A stretch of DNA of 53,996 bases from Chloroflexota bacterium. Lineage in GTDB: Bacteria; Chloroflexota; Anaerolineae; Anaerolineales; Villigracilaceae. Shown one piece after another: positions 42,683-49,529 of the stretch (the stretch's first letter is position 1; each line of letters begins with the position of its first letter). The stretch lies in assembly GCA_023459215.1 (NCBI GenBank), contig JAEWVF010000010.1, positions 1 to 53,996 on the forward strand. The letters run 5' to 3'. A program made the translations under genes and the position numbers. The notes below the pieces were generated by a model that saw nothing but the letters and a program-made list of their open reading frames with translations, was not told where the DNA came from and made no database searches.

Positions 42683-43420
42683 ATGAGTTTTTTGCAGCGA
42701 TATAAAGCTGGTCTTGGCTTTGGCCTTTATGCAGCGGGGATTGTGATTGGATTGTTATTCACCACACTGATGGTCTGGGCGGATTTCGAAGCCGATTATT
42801 TTCAGACTGGTTTGTCTTTTGAACAGAAAACAAAAGGGTTTTCCTGTCCGTTGGCCATCACCAGCAATGAATCGGCAGTGATGACGGCTGAACTTTCGAA
42901 CAACTCCACCCGCGATGCCAACGCCACCGTGCGCATGATGCATACGCTTGGTTCTGCATTGGTGGTCAATCAATTGGAGCAACATCTGGCTTTTGCCCCC
43001 GGCCAGACTCACAAGTTATCCTGGCCGATTCGAGCCTCTGATGCAGCCTGGGGCAGATTTATTATGGCGCGTATTTCCGTGGTGGGCAGCATGCCCCCGC
43101 GCTCGACAGCAGATTACTGTGGCGTTGTGCTGATCAATTCGCCGTTCTTCACCGGTCAGCAGATTTTGGTATTTACACTGGCGCTGGCGCTGTTTTTTGT
43201 TGTTGTGGGCTGGCTCATGTGGATTATGAGCACGAAACAACCTGCCTGCGATGTTGAGAAAAATTCGCGGCTGATGGTTGTTTTTGCTGCCCTGGTTACG
43301 TTGAATATTTACCTATCCGTTAGTTCTGAATGGCTGGCTTCCGGTCTTCTGCTTTTTTTCAACCTTGTGCTTGCTGTGGCCATTCTGGCAAATCGACCCA
43401 TCAAGCTCACTTTTTCATAA
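42683..43420 (+). CDS. Four-helix membrane protein, unknown function
   Basis: 245 aa. Helix 1 at about residues 10-33, an extracytoplasmic beta-rich domain at 35-165 with two cysteines (GFSCPLAIT, DYCGVVLIN), then three C-terminal helices. Not recognised. The ATG at 42683 is chosen because GGAG lies 6 nt upstream; an ATG four codons earlier is a weaker option. Confidence 0.82.
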   Translation: MSFLQRYKAGLGFGLYAAGIVIGLLFTTLMVWADFEADYFQTGLSFEQKTKGFSCPLAITSNESAVMTAELSNNSTRDANATVRMMHTLGSALVVNQLEQHLAFAPGQTHKLSWPIRASDAAWGRFIMARISVVGSMPPRSTADYCGVVLINSPFFTGQQILVFTLALALFFVVVGWLMWIMSTKQPACDVEKNSRLMVVFAALVTLNIYLSVSSEWLASGLLLFFNLVLAVAILANRPIKLTFS

Positions 43421-43424
43421 AACG

Positions 43425-43456
43425 AAAACCGGGCAGGAAAACCTGCCCGGTTTTTT
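43425..43456. terminator. Bidirectional terminator
   Basis: Stem AACCGGGCAGG / CCTGCCCGGTT with an A4 loop, followed by T6 on the plus strand and by the run of T from the AAAACG on the minus strand. It serves convergent genes 42683 and 43457. Confidence 0.85.
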
Positions 43457-43753
43457 TTACTTTGGTTTGCCCTCATTGGTTTTCAACCTGGGACTGTAAA
43501 TAGTTTTGCCATCCATCTCGACCCGCCACAGCCATTCTTCCTGCACCAGTTCATCCAGCGCTTTTTCGAAGAAGGCCCGATCCATTTGTTTTTCGGCAGG
43601 CAAGGTGTTCAGGCTCCGCCACAGGCTTTCATGGTCGATGCGCACCCCCTTCATGACCAGGCGCACCAGGGTCAACTTTTGCGGGGAATTTTCGCCCACG
43701 TCGATCAAAAACAACATGCCTGTGTTGGGACGTTTGAAATTGTCTTCGGACAT
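43457..43753 (-). CDS. Small winged-helix-like protein, unknown function
   Basis: 98 aa, soluble. The predicted pattern helix-helix-helix-beta hairpin (LVMKGVRIDHESLWRSLNTL, DELVQEEWLWRVEMDGKTIYSP) looks like a winged helix, so a DNA-binding role is possible but unproven. A perfect TATAAT ends 6 nt before the ATG at 43753 with no ribosome site: probably leaderless. Confidence 0.72.
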   Translation of the reverse strand: MSEDNFKRPNTGMLFLIDVGENSPQKLTLVRLVMKGVRIDHESLWRSLNTLPAEKQMDRAFFEKALDELVQEEWLWRVEMDGKTIYSPRLKTNEGKPK

Positions 43754-43759
43754 GAAATA

Positions 43760-43765
43760 ATTATA
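43760..43765 (-). promoter_or_regulatory. -10 box TATAAT, leaderless 43457 gene
   Basis: TATAAT on the minus strand, exactly 6 nt before ATG 43753. Confidence 0.55.
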
Positions 43766-43820
43766 CACACCTGGAACAGAAAATGCACCGGGTATTCCAA
43801 ATTCGTCTGGACAGGGGAAA

Positions 43821-44909
43821 TTATGAATACATCCCGGCAATCTGCGAGCGCAAATTGTTGTTTTCGAGCAAGTCGGTGTTATCGCTCCACTGGTCAACGC
43901 TGCCAATCAGGGGCAGTGCGGTAATCGCCGGGGCGCTGATTTCGGCCAGGAGCGCCCCGGCAAAACCATGCAGGGCAATCACCTGGAAGGGCCGCCCAAA
44001 GAATTCAAGGGTGGTATCGGGCAAGGGTTTGGTCAAGCCCAGGGCATTGTGTTTGCGGGCGATAAACTCATAGGCAGGGATGAGATGTTTCTGGCGCGTT
44101 TGCCAACTTCGGGCGGACAGCACTTTGCGCAGGGCCGGATAAAGTTCCGGCCCACAGGCGAGCCGTTTAAAGGCAGTCCCAAACCATTTGGGGTAGGGCG
44201 CATAGCGGCGTTCCATCAAAAAGCACAGGCGCATGATGTCGCGCACCAGGCGCGCGCCAATCAGCGCTGAACCGATTTCATCGCCAACCAATCCGGCACG
44301 ACCCATCAAGTGCTCTTCCTGTCCGACGCGCGCCCAGCCGCAGGCCAGCAGGTAAAGCCAAACCTCGCGGGGATAATAACTGAAGCGTTGGCGAACTTCT
44401 TCGAGGCCGATCCCGTCGTGATACACGGCTCCAGCCGTCAGGGTCAGCAAACGCTGTTCGGGGATGGAAAGCCAGTCGACGGGGGAGAGAGTCTCAGTGT
44501 GGTTTAAACCCAAATGGTCAGCGAGCAGGCTGAGGGGCGTCTGAACGGTGACGCGATGGTTAACCGGGCCGGAATCTACCATCGTCAGATGCTGAACGCC
44601 GTTGTCGTCCGGATTCGGTTCCGAAAAATGGGTCGAATAGCCCATGAAGGAGTAGGGCAGGTTTTCGGCCAGCATTTGGTGGATGCGCGGGGCAAGATTC
44701 AGGTCGGTTTCACGCACAAAAAGCATGACACGCGGACCCCAATGGTGATCCGTGGACATGGGCGTGTCAAACCCGAGGGTTTCTGAGCCGTCGCCCAGCA
44801 GGGCCGCGCTGTATTCGAGCGAGGGAAAATACTTTTCGAGCAGCGGGCGCACAGCTTGCGCATAAAACTGCCCGCAAAATTGCAAACCGGGGATGAATTT
44901 TGTTTTCAT
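43821..44909 (-). CDS. DUF4037-domain protein
   Basis: 362 aa. The segment ALLGDGSETLGFDTPMSTDHHWGPRV near residue 40 is the DUF4037 signature and looks like a modified nucleotidyltransferase active site; the rest is helical. Function unknown. ATG 44909 overlaps the stop of the upstream kinase (ATGA), so the two are made together. Confidence 0.88.
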   Translation of the reverse strand: MKTKFIPGLQFCGQFYAQAVRPLLEKYFPSLEYSAALLGDGSETLGFDTPMSTDHHWGPRVMLFVRETDLNLAPRIHQMLAENLPYSFMGYSTHFSEPNPDDNGVQHLTMVDSGPVNHRVTVQTPLSLLADHLGLNHTETLSPVDWLSIPEQRLLTLTAGAVYHDGIGLEEVRQRFSYYPREVWLYLLACGWARVGQEEHLMGRAGLVGDEIGSALIGARLVRDIMRLCFLMERRYAPYPKWFGTAFKRLACGPELYPALRKVLSARSWQTRQKHLIPAYEFIARKHNALGLTKPLPDTTLEFFGRPFQVIALHGFAGALLAEISAPAITALPLIGSVDQWSDNTDLLENNNLRSQIAGMYS

Positions 44910-45451
44910 GGGAGCGAGTTTAACCAGTTTTCGGTTTCTCGGGGCGTTTTGAAATGAATCAGTTTCAAGTGGGCGTATTCAGGGCGCGCCAGGAATTGCG
45001 GAATCTCGCGTTTGCGCCGCCAGTAGGTTTTGAAAAGCCAGTGGAAAAGGGAATCATCTGACCAGAGTTTGAAATGGTTCCACAGGTCTTCGCGGTTGGT
45101 GCCCCAGAGCAGTTCGCGCGTCCACCAGCGGCGCAGGGTACGGGTCAACAAACGCCAGAAAACAATCGGCAGGGGATAGTCGAGCCAGATCACGGCTTCG
45201 GCGCGCGGCCAGGTCAGGTCGCGGACGACACTGTAGTTGCCGGCCAGCGCCCAGCCTGGAGCCGAAATGGCAGCCGCAACTCGCTGGCGAAAAACGTTAT
45301 CCGGCGCGTCCACCCAGTTTGGTTCCCAGTGCAGGGCATCCAGTTCGATAAATTCCAGGCCCAGTTTTTGGGCGAGGCGCTCGGCCAGGGTCGATTTTCC
45401 GGCGCTGGTTACGCCGATAACGATGATCCGGCGATAAGGAAAGGGTTGCAT
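44906..45451 (-). CDS. P-loop kinase, adenylate-kinase/FlaR-like
   Basis: 181 aa. Walker A GVTSAGKSTLAERLA near residue 13, ELDALHWEPNW, and a GNYSVVRDLTWPRAEAVIWLDYP segment typical of 'topology modulation' (FlaR-type) kinases. Substrate unknown. Start at 45451 with AGGAG 6 nt upstream; the longer frame to 45544 lies in the leader. Coupled to DUF4037; TATAAT at 45489-45494. Confidence 0.87.
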   Translation of the reverse strand: MQPFPYRRIIVIGVTSAGKSTLAERLAQKLGLEFIELDALHWEPNWVDAPDNVFRQRVAAAISAPGWALAGNYSVVRDLTWPRAEAVIWLDYPLPIVFWRLLTRTLRRWWTRELLWGTNREDLWNHFKLWSDDSLFHWLFKTYWRRKREIPQFLARPEYAHLKLIHFKTPRETENWLNSLP

Positions 45452-45488
45452 GGCTCTCCTGTTTGTGAAAAAAGGGAAAAGGGCCGGT

Positions 45489-45494
45489 ATTATA
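45489..45494 (-). promoter_or_regulatory. -10 box TATAAT of the kinase-DUF4037 operon
   Basis: TATAAT on the minus strand, 37 nt before ATG 45451. Confidence 0.45.
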
Positions 45495-45557
45495 CCTGCC
45501 GGGGCTTGAATCGCACAGGTTACCATTGGACGGCGTTTGGCCATCCTGGCCGTATGC

Positions 45558-45563
45558 TATAAT
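45558..45563 (+). promoter_or_regulatory. -10 box TATAAT of the 45592 gene
   Basis: TATAAT, 28 nt before ATG 45592. Confidence 0.5.
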
Positions 45564-45591
45564 CAGGGTCGTTACTGAATAAGGAGAAACC

Positions 45592-46122
45592 ATGAGCAAA
45601 TCAAAAATCTTATCTGTTTTGGTGTTATTGTTGACCATTGTGGCGGTGTCGTTTTCAGTAGTTTCACCGGCCCTGGCCGACGATCCCGCGCCGGCCAAGC
45701 CTGTTCCCGGCCTGGGCAAGGTAACCGACGCGGAACTGCGCGCCATCTGGTTGAAGAAACGCGCCTGGTACGACAATCAAACTGCCGTCATCCGGGATGC
45801 CTACAAGACCGCTGATGCGTTCCAGTCGCTGATTGACTTCGAGACCAAGAAGGGCCGCGATGTGTATGCCCTGGAAGTGGCCCTGTCAAACTTCTACACT
45901 GCGATTGCCACTGCCGAACAGGCCCGCGCGAACGCCAATGTCGTCTTCACCAGTAATGCCGGTTTCAACGGCTTCTACACCGTGCTGGACCGCAACCTGG
46001 CCGGGCAGAGTATCCTGGATGCGCATTCTTCGCTGAAAAGCGTCCACCTGACCCTGTTCATTGCCACCAGGGATTTTAGAGCCGCCTACAGCACCTGGAA
46101 GGCCCGTTACATCCGGAACTAA
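45592..46122 (+). CDS. Secreted helical protein, unknown function
   Basis: 176 aa. A Sec signal peptide (residues 1-30, ending near SPALA|DD), a short Pro-rich segment, then about 135 residues of amphipathic helices (LRAIWLKKRAWYDNQTAVI ... YSTWKARYIRN). Not recognised. AAGGAG 6 nt before ATG. The next lipoprotein starts 10 nt after its stop. Confidence 0.82.
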   Translation: MSKSKILSVLVLLLTIVAVSFSVVSPALADDPAPAKPVPGLGKVTDAELRAIWLKKRAWYDNQTAVIRDAYKTADAFQSLIDFETKKGRDVYALEVALSNFYTAIATAEQARANANVVFTSNAGFNGFYTVLDRNLAGQSILDAHSSLKSVHLTLFIATRDFRAAYSTWKARYIRN

Positions 46123-46132
46123 GCCAGCCGCT

Positions 46133-46447
46133 GTGAAGAAATTAATTGTTGTGTCGGTTTTCCTCGTCCTGGGCGGACTTTTGAGCGCCTGCCAGGGCGG
46201 AAACAACACCCCATATCCGACCCTGCCGTTTCCGAGCGTGCGCGAAGAGCAACTGCCAACCGCCACGCCGAGCAACACCCCGGAACCGGTAACCCCGGAA
46301 GCGCCCACCCCGACGGCAACCAGCGAGTTGCAGGTGCAGGCCTGGCCTACACTTGACGAGGAAGAATACTGGATCAGCCAGATCGACGCCCTGCTCGACA
46401 AAATCGAGCGCGAACTGAATTCAACCGACACCCGCTTGAAGCCATAG
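46133..46447 (+). CDS. Small lipoprotein with Thr/Pro tether
   Basis: 104 aa from GTG 46133. Signal peptide with lipobox LLSAC, a Thr/Pro-rich tether of about 45 residues and a C-terminal helix (EEYWISQIDALLDKIERELNS). Not recognised. GTG is chosen because the signal peptide begins there (VKKLIVVSVFLVLGG); the earlier ATG at 46061 would precede it with a non-signal stretch. Probably in an operon with the secreted helical protein. Confidence 0.7.
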   Translation: MKKLIVVSVFLVLGGLLSACQGGNNTPYPTLPFPSVREEQLPTATPSNTPEPVTPEAPTPTATSELQVQAWPTLDEEEYWISQIDALLDKIERELNSTDTRLKP

Positions 46448-46461
46448 AAATGGTTAAGCAG

Positions 46462-46490
46462 AAACATCCCGCCCAATCCCTGCGGGATGT
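46462..46490 (+). terminator. Terminator after the small lipoprotein
   Basis: Stem AACATCCCGC / GCGGGATGTT with a 9-nt loop, followed by TTTTTGCC. Confidence 0.8.
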
Positions 46491-46534
46491 TTTTTTGCCC
46501 GCAACAGACCTTCAACCCAACGGAGATACCCTTC

Positions 46535-47887
46535 ATGTTCGATCTACCCGATGATCAAATCCTGCCCCTCAGCCGCGAACACGCTTTCTATACCTGGTCG
46601 GCCCAGACCAGGATCAACCCCATCCCGGTCAAACGCGCCCAAGGCGTTTATTTCTGGGATGTCAACGAGAAGCGCTACCTGGATTTTAACTCGATGACCA
46701 TGTGCGTCAACATCGGTCACGGCAACGAGCAGGTGATTCGCGCCATCCAGGAGCAGGCCGCCGAACTGCCCTATGCCGCTCCCGGCATGGCGACCAAAGT
46801 GCGGGCGCTGGCTTCGCGCGCGGTCGCCGAAATCACTCCCGGCGGCCATTTGAGCAAGGTGCTTTTCACCCTGGGCGGGGCAGACGCCAACGAGAATGCC
46901 ATCAAAATCGCCCGCGCCCACACCGGGCGGCACAAAATCCTGGCGCGCTACCGTTCCTATCACGGGGCCACCGCCGGGGCGATGGCCGCCACCGGGGACC
47001 CGCGCCGTGTCACCTGGGAGCCGAACCTGATGAGCGGGGTGGTGCATTTCCTCGACCCCTACCGCTACCGCTCGACCTTCCACCGCAGCAACCCGGCCAT
47101 TTCGGAGGCCGATTTCACGCTGGATTATCTCAACCACCTGGAGGAAATCATCCGCTACGAGGGGCCGGAAACTATCGCCGCAATCCTGATGGAGAGCGTG
47201 ACCGGCACGAACGGCATCATCATCCCGCCGGACGGTTACATGCAGGGCGTGCGCGCCCTGTGCGACAAATACGGCATCCTGATGATTGCGGATGAGGTCA
47301 TGGCCGGGTTCGGACGCACCGGCAAATGGTTTGCCATCGAAAACTGGAATGTCGTCCCCGACCTGATGACCATGGCCAAGGGGCTGACCTCCGCTTATGC
47401 GCCGCTCGGCGCAGTGGCGATGAAGCCCGAAATCGCAGCCACTTTCAACGAAACAGTTTTCGAAAGCGGATTAACCTACACCGCCCACCCGATCTCACTG
47501 GCGGCGGCCCTGGCCAACATCGAGGTGATGCGCGAGGAAAAAATCGTCGAACATGCCGCGGCAATGGGGCCGGTCCTGCACAAGTTACTGACAGACCTGG
47601 GCGAAAGCCACCCGTCGGTCGGCGAAGTGCGCTCGATCGGGTTGTTTGGAATCGTCGAAGTGGTCAAAAACCGGGCAACAAAAGAACCGATGGCCCCCTG
47701 GAACGGCTCCAGCCCGGAGATGAATGCGCTCAAGAAATATTGCAGCGATCAGGGCCTGTTCGTATACACCCACTGGCACACCATCCTGATCATCCCGCCG
47801 CTGATTATCAGCGAAGAACAACTCAAAGAAGGTTTTGCCATATTGGACAAGGCCCTGGAGATTACCGATCAGGCCGCGCTGGCCTGA
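46535..47887 (+). CDS. Class-III PLP aminotransferase
   Basis: 450 aa. PLP lysine in TMAKGLTSAYAPLGA; cofactor segments LGGADANENAIKIARAHTGRHKILARYRSYHG and LMIADEVMAGFGRTGKWFA. Family includes taurine, beta-alanine and omega-amino-acid aminotransferases, and the donor is not decided by sequence alone. GGAG precedes ATG 46535. A tiny membrane-protein gene follows with its own strong ribosome site. Confidence 0.92.
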   Translation: MFDLPDDQILPLSREHAFYTWSAQTRINPIPVKRAQGVYFWDVNEKRYLDFNSMTMCVNIGHGNEQVIRAIQEQAAELPYAAPGMATKVRALASRAVAEITPGGHLSKVLFTLGGADANENAIKIARAHTGRHKILARYRSYHGATAGAMAATGDPRRVTWEPNLMSGVVHFLDPYRYRSTFHRSNPAISEADFTLDYLNHLEEIIRYEGPETIAAILMESVTGTNGIIIPPDGYMQGVRALCDKYGILMIADEVMAGFGRTGKWFAIENWNVVPDLMTMAKGLTSAYAPLGAVAMKPEIAATFNETVFESGLTYTAHPISLAAALANIEVMREEKIVEHAAAMGPVLHKLLTDLGESHPSVGEVRSIGLFGIVEVVKNRATKEPMAPWNGSSPEMNALKKYCSDQGLFVYTHWHTILIIPPLIISEEQLKEGFAILDKALEITDQAALA

Positions 47888-47922
47888 CCCTCAACCGTTT
47901 TTTTTACCCAAAGGAGAAACCC

Positions 47923-48075
47923 ATGAAACTGCCCAAGAACCTGACCACCATTTTGCTCGCTGTTTACCTGATCCTGGCCGGATTAGCGGCCCTGGGAGTC
48001 AGTTTCCCATTGATGGGAACCGTGACCGGCCTGGTGGCGCTGGCGACCGGGGTGCTCTACCTGGTCAACCGCTAA
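47923..48075 (+). CDS. 50-residue membrane protein
   Basis: Two hydrophobic helices (LTTILLAVYLILAGLAALGV and TGLVALATGVLYLV) separated by a short SFPLMG loop. AAGGAG 6 nt before ATG 47923, 35 nt after the aminotransferase stop, so probably co-transcribed. Function unknown. Confidence 0.75.
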   Translation: MKLPKNLTTILLAVYLILAGLAALGVSFPLMGTVTGLVALATGVLYLVNR

Positions 48076-48100
48076 TTCTTAACAGCTAAAAACCCAACAA

Positions 48101-48140
48101 AAAGACAACGACCACCCGTGATGCGGTGGTCGTTGTCTTT
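48101..48140. terminator. Bidirectional terminator
   Basis: Perfect 16-bp stem AAAGACAACGACCACC / GGTGGTCGTTGTCTTT with an 8-nt loop, TT on the plus side and T-rich sequence on the minus side. It separates the convergent 47923 and 48154 genes. Confidence 0.85.
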
Positions 48141-48153
48141 TTACGGCAGTTTT

Positions 48154-49008
48154 TCAGGCATAGCGCTGCAAAACTGCCCGAACCTGGTGCAGGTAACCTG
48201 TTCCAAAGAGATTCAGGTGGTTGAACAGATGATAGAGATTGTACAAATCAAAACGGGAGGTGTAGCCTGGCGGCAATGGGCGGACAGTCTGGTAGGCAGC
48301 ATAAAACCCGGCTGGCAGCGAACCGAACAGGTTGGCCATCGCCAGGTCGGCTTCGGCCCAGCCATAGTAAACTGCCGGATCGATCAGGCAGGCCAGACCG
48401 CCTGGCCCAAGGTGGATATTGCCGCTCCACAAGTCGCCGTGTAACAGGCTGGCGGGTTGCACAGGAATCAAGTCCGGCAGGCGTTGGCAGACATGCTCGA
48501 CCTGGCGCACTTCAGCGCTCGAAAGCAGCCCGGCGCGATGGGCCAATCCGGCCTGGAAAAGCAAACGCTGCCCGGCAAAAAAGGTAAAACCATCGGCGTT
48601 CTCGCGGTTCGGCTGGGGCGTCGAGCCGATGTAATTATCGGCGGCAAAGCCAAAGTGCGGATGAGTATACAAGTGCAGGGCGGCCATCTGTTCGCCAAAA
48701 ATCTCCCAGCAGCGCGGACTGCGCGGTTCAGGCGGCAGGTATTCGAGCAAGAGAAATTCGGGAGCAGAGAGATACACTTGCGGCACGCGCGGCGCGCCGG
48801 GCGCTTTGGCCAGTTCGCGCAAACCGTCGGCTTCGCGCGCAAACATATCGGCGGGAATGGCGCGATTCTGCTTGATGAACAATGGCGGTCCGCTGTGGGT
48901 GGTCAACAGGCGGGCATCGTTGATGCAGCCGCCGCCGAGGGGTTGCGCGCTGACAATCGCGCCCCAACCTTGATCATCGATAAACTGGAGCAAGGGCTGC
49001 GGGAACAT
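48154..49008 (-). CDS. Fructosamine-3-kinase-family protein
   Basis: 284 aa. Seen: PLGGGCINDARLLTT, the catalytic LLHGDLWSGN and metal segment CLIDPAVYYGWAEADLAM. The family phosphorylates Amadori sugars (fructosamines, ribulosamines) on proteins so that they fall off. It begins directly after the LMW-PTP stop. The pairing of this kinase family with LMW-PTP is a recurrent bacterial arrangement, and LMW-PTP relatives have been reported to act on ribulosamine 5-phosphate. Confidence 0.9.
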   Translation of the reverse strand: MFPQPLLQFIDDQGWGAIVSAQPLGGGCINDARLLTTHSGPPLFIKQNRAIPADMFAREADGLRELAKAPGAPRVPQVYLSAPEFLLLEYLPPEPRSPRCWEIFGEQMAALHLYTHPHFGFAADNYIGSTPQPNRENADGFTFFAGQRLLFQAGLAHRAGLLSSAEVRQVEHVCQRLPDLIPVQPASLLHGDLWSGNIHLGPGGLACLIDPAVYYGWAEADLAMANLFGSLPAGFYAAYQTVRPLPPGYTSRFDLYNLYHLFNHLNLFGTGYLHQVRAVLQRYA

Positions 49009-49494
49009 TCAGCGTTTGGGCAGGCGCTCAAGCCAGCCGCGGCAGGAGCGTTCGATCATCTGGTAGGCGGATTCGAAATCGTTCAGGTCGCCATAGTAGG
49101 GATCGGGAACTTCAAGATTGCCGCGCGCCTGCGGATCGGCCTCGCGCAGCAAATGGATTTTCTCGCAGGCAGGGCCATTGCCCGCCATGCGCAGCAAGCC
49201 GTGATAAATATCTTCGTCGAGGGCCAGAATCAGGTCAAAACGCTCCAGGTCGCGGGGGCGGAACTGTTGGGCCGTGCTATCGAGGATGATTCCGTGCTGG
49301 CGGGCAACGATTTGTGAGCGGCTGTCGGGGTCTTCGCCAACATGCCAGCCGCCCAGCCCAGCCGATTCGATCTGGAATTCGGCTTCACGCCCGGCCTCGC
49401 GGACAAGTTTCTTGAAAATCCCTTCGCCCAGCGGGCTGCGGCAGATGTTGCCGAGGCAGACAAAGGTAACAGCATAAGGTTTGGCAGCGTTCAT
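49009..49494 (-). CDS. Low-molecular-weight protein tyrosine phosphatase family
   Basis: 161 aa. The P-loop VCLGNICRSPLGEGIF is at residues 11-26 (Cys nucleophile, Arg), and the general-acid Asp lies in VPDPYYGD. Start at 49494; the earlier frame overlaps the membrane protein gene. With the adjoining kinase it probably forms a deglycation unit; otherwise it may act on tyrosine phosphates. Confidence 0.93.
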   Translation of the reverse strand: MNAAKPYAVTFVCLGNICRSPLGEGIFKKLVREAGREAEFQIESAGLGGWHVGEDPDSRSQIVARQHGIILDSTAQQFRPRDLERFDLILALDEDIYHGLLRMAGNGPACEKIHLLREADPQARGNLEVPDPYYGDLNDFESAYQMIERSCRGWLERLPKR

Positions 49495-49529
49495 GGATAG
49501 GTTTCCTGAGTGAGATAGCCGACAGTATA

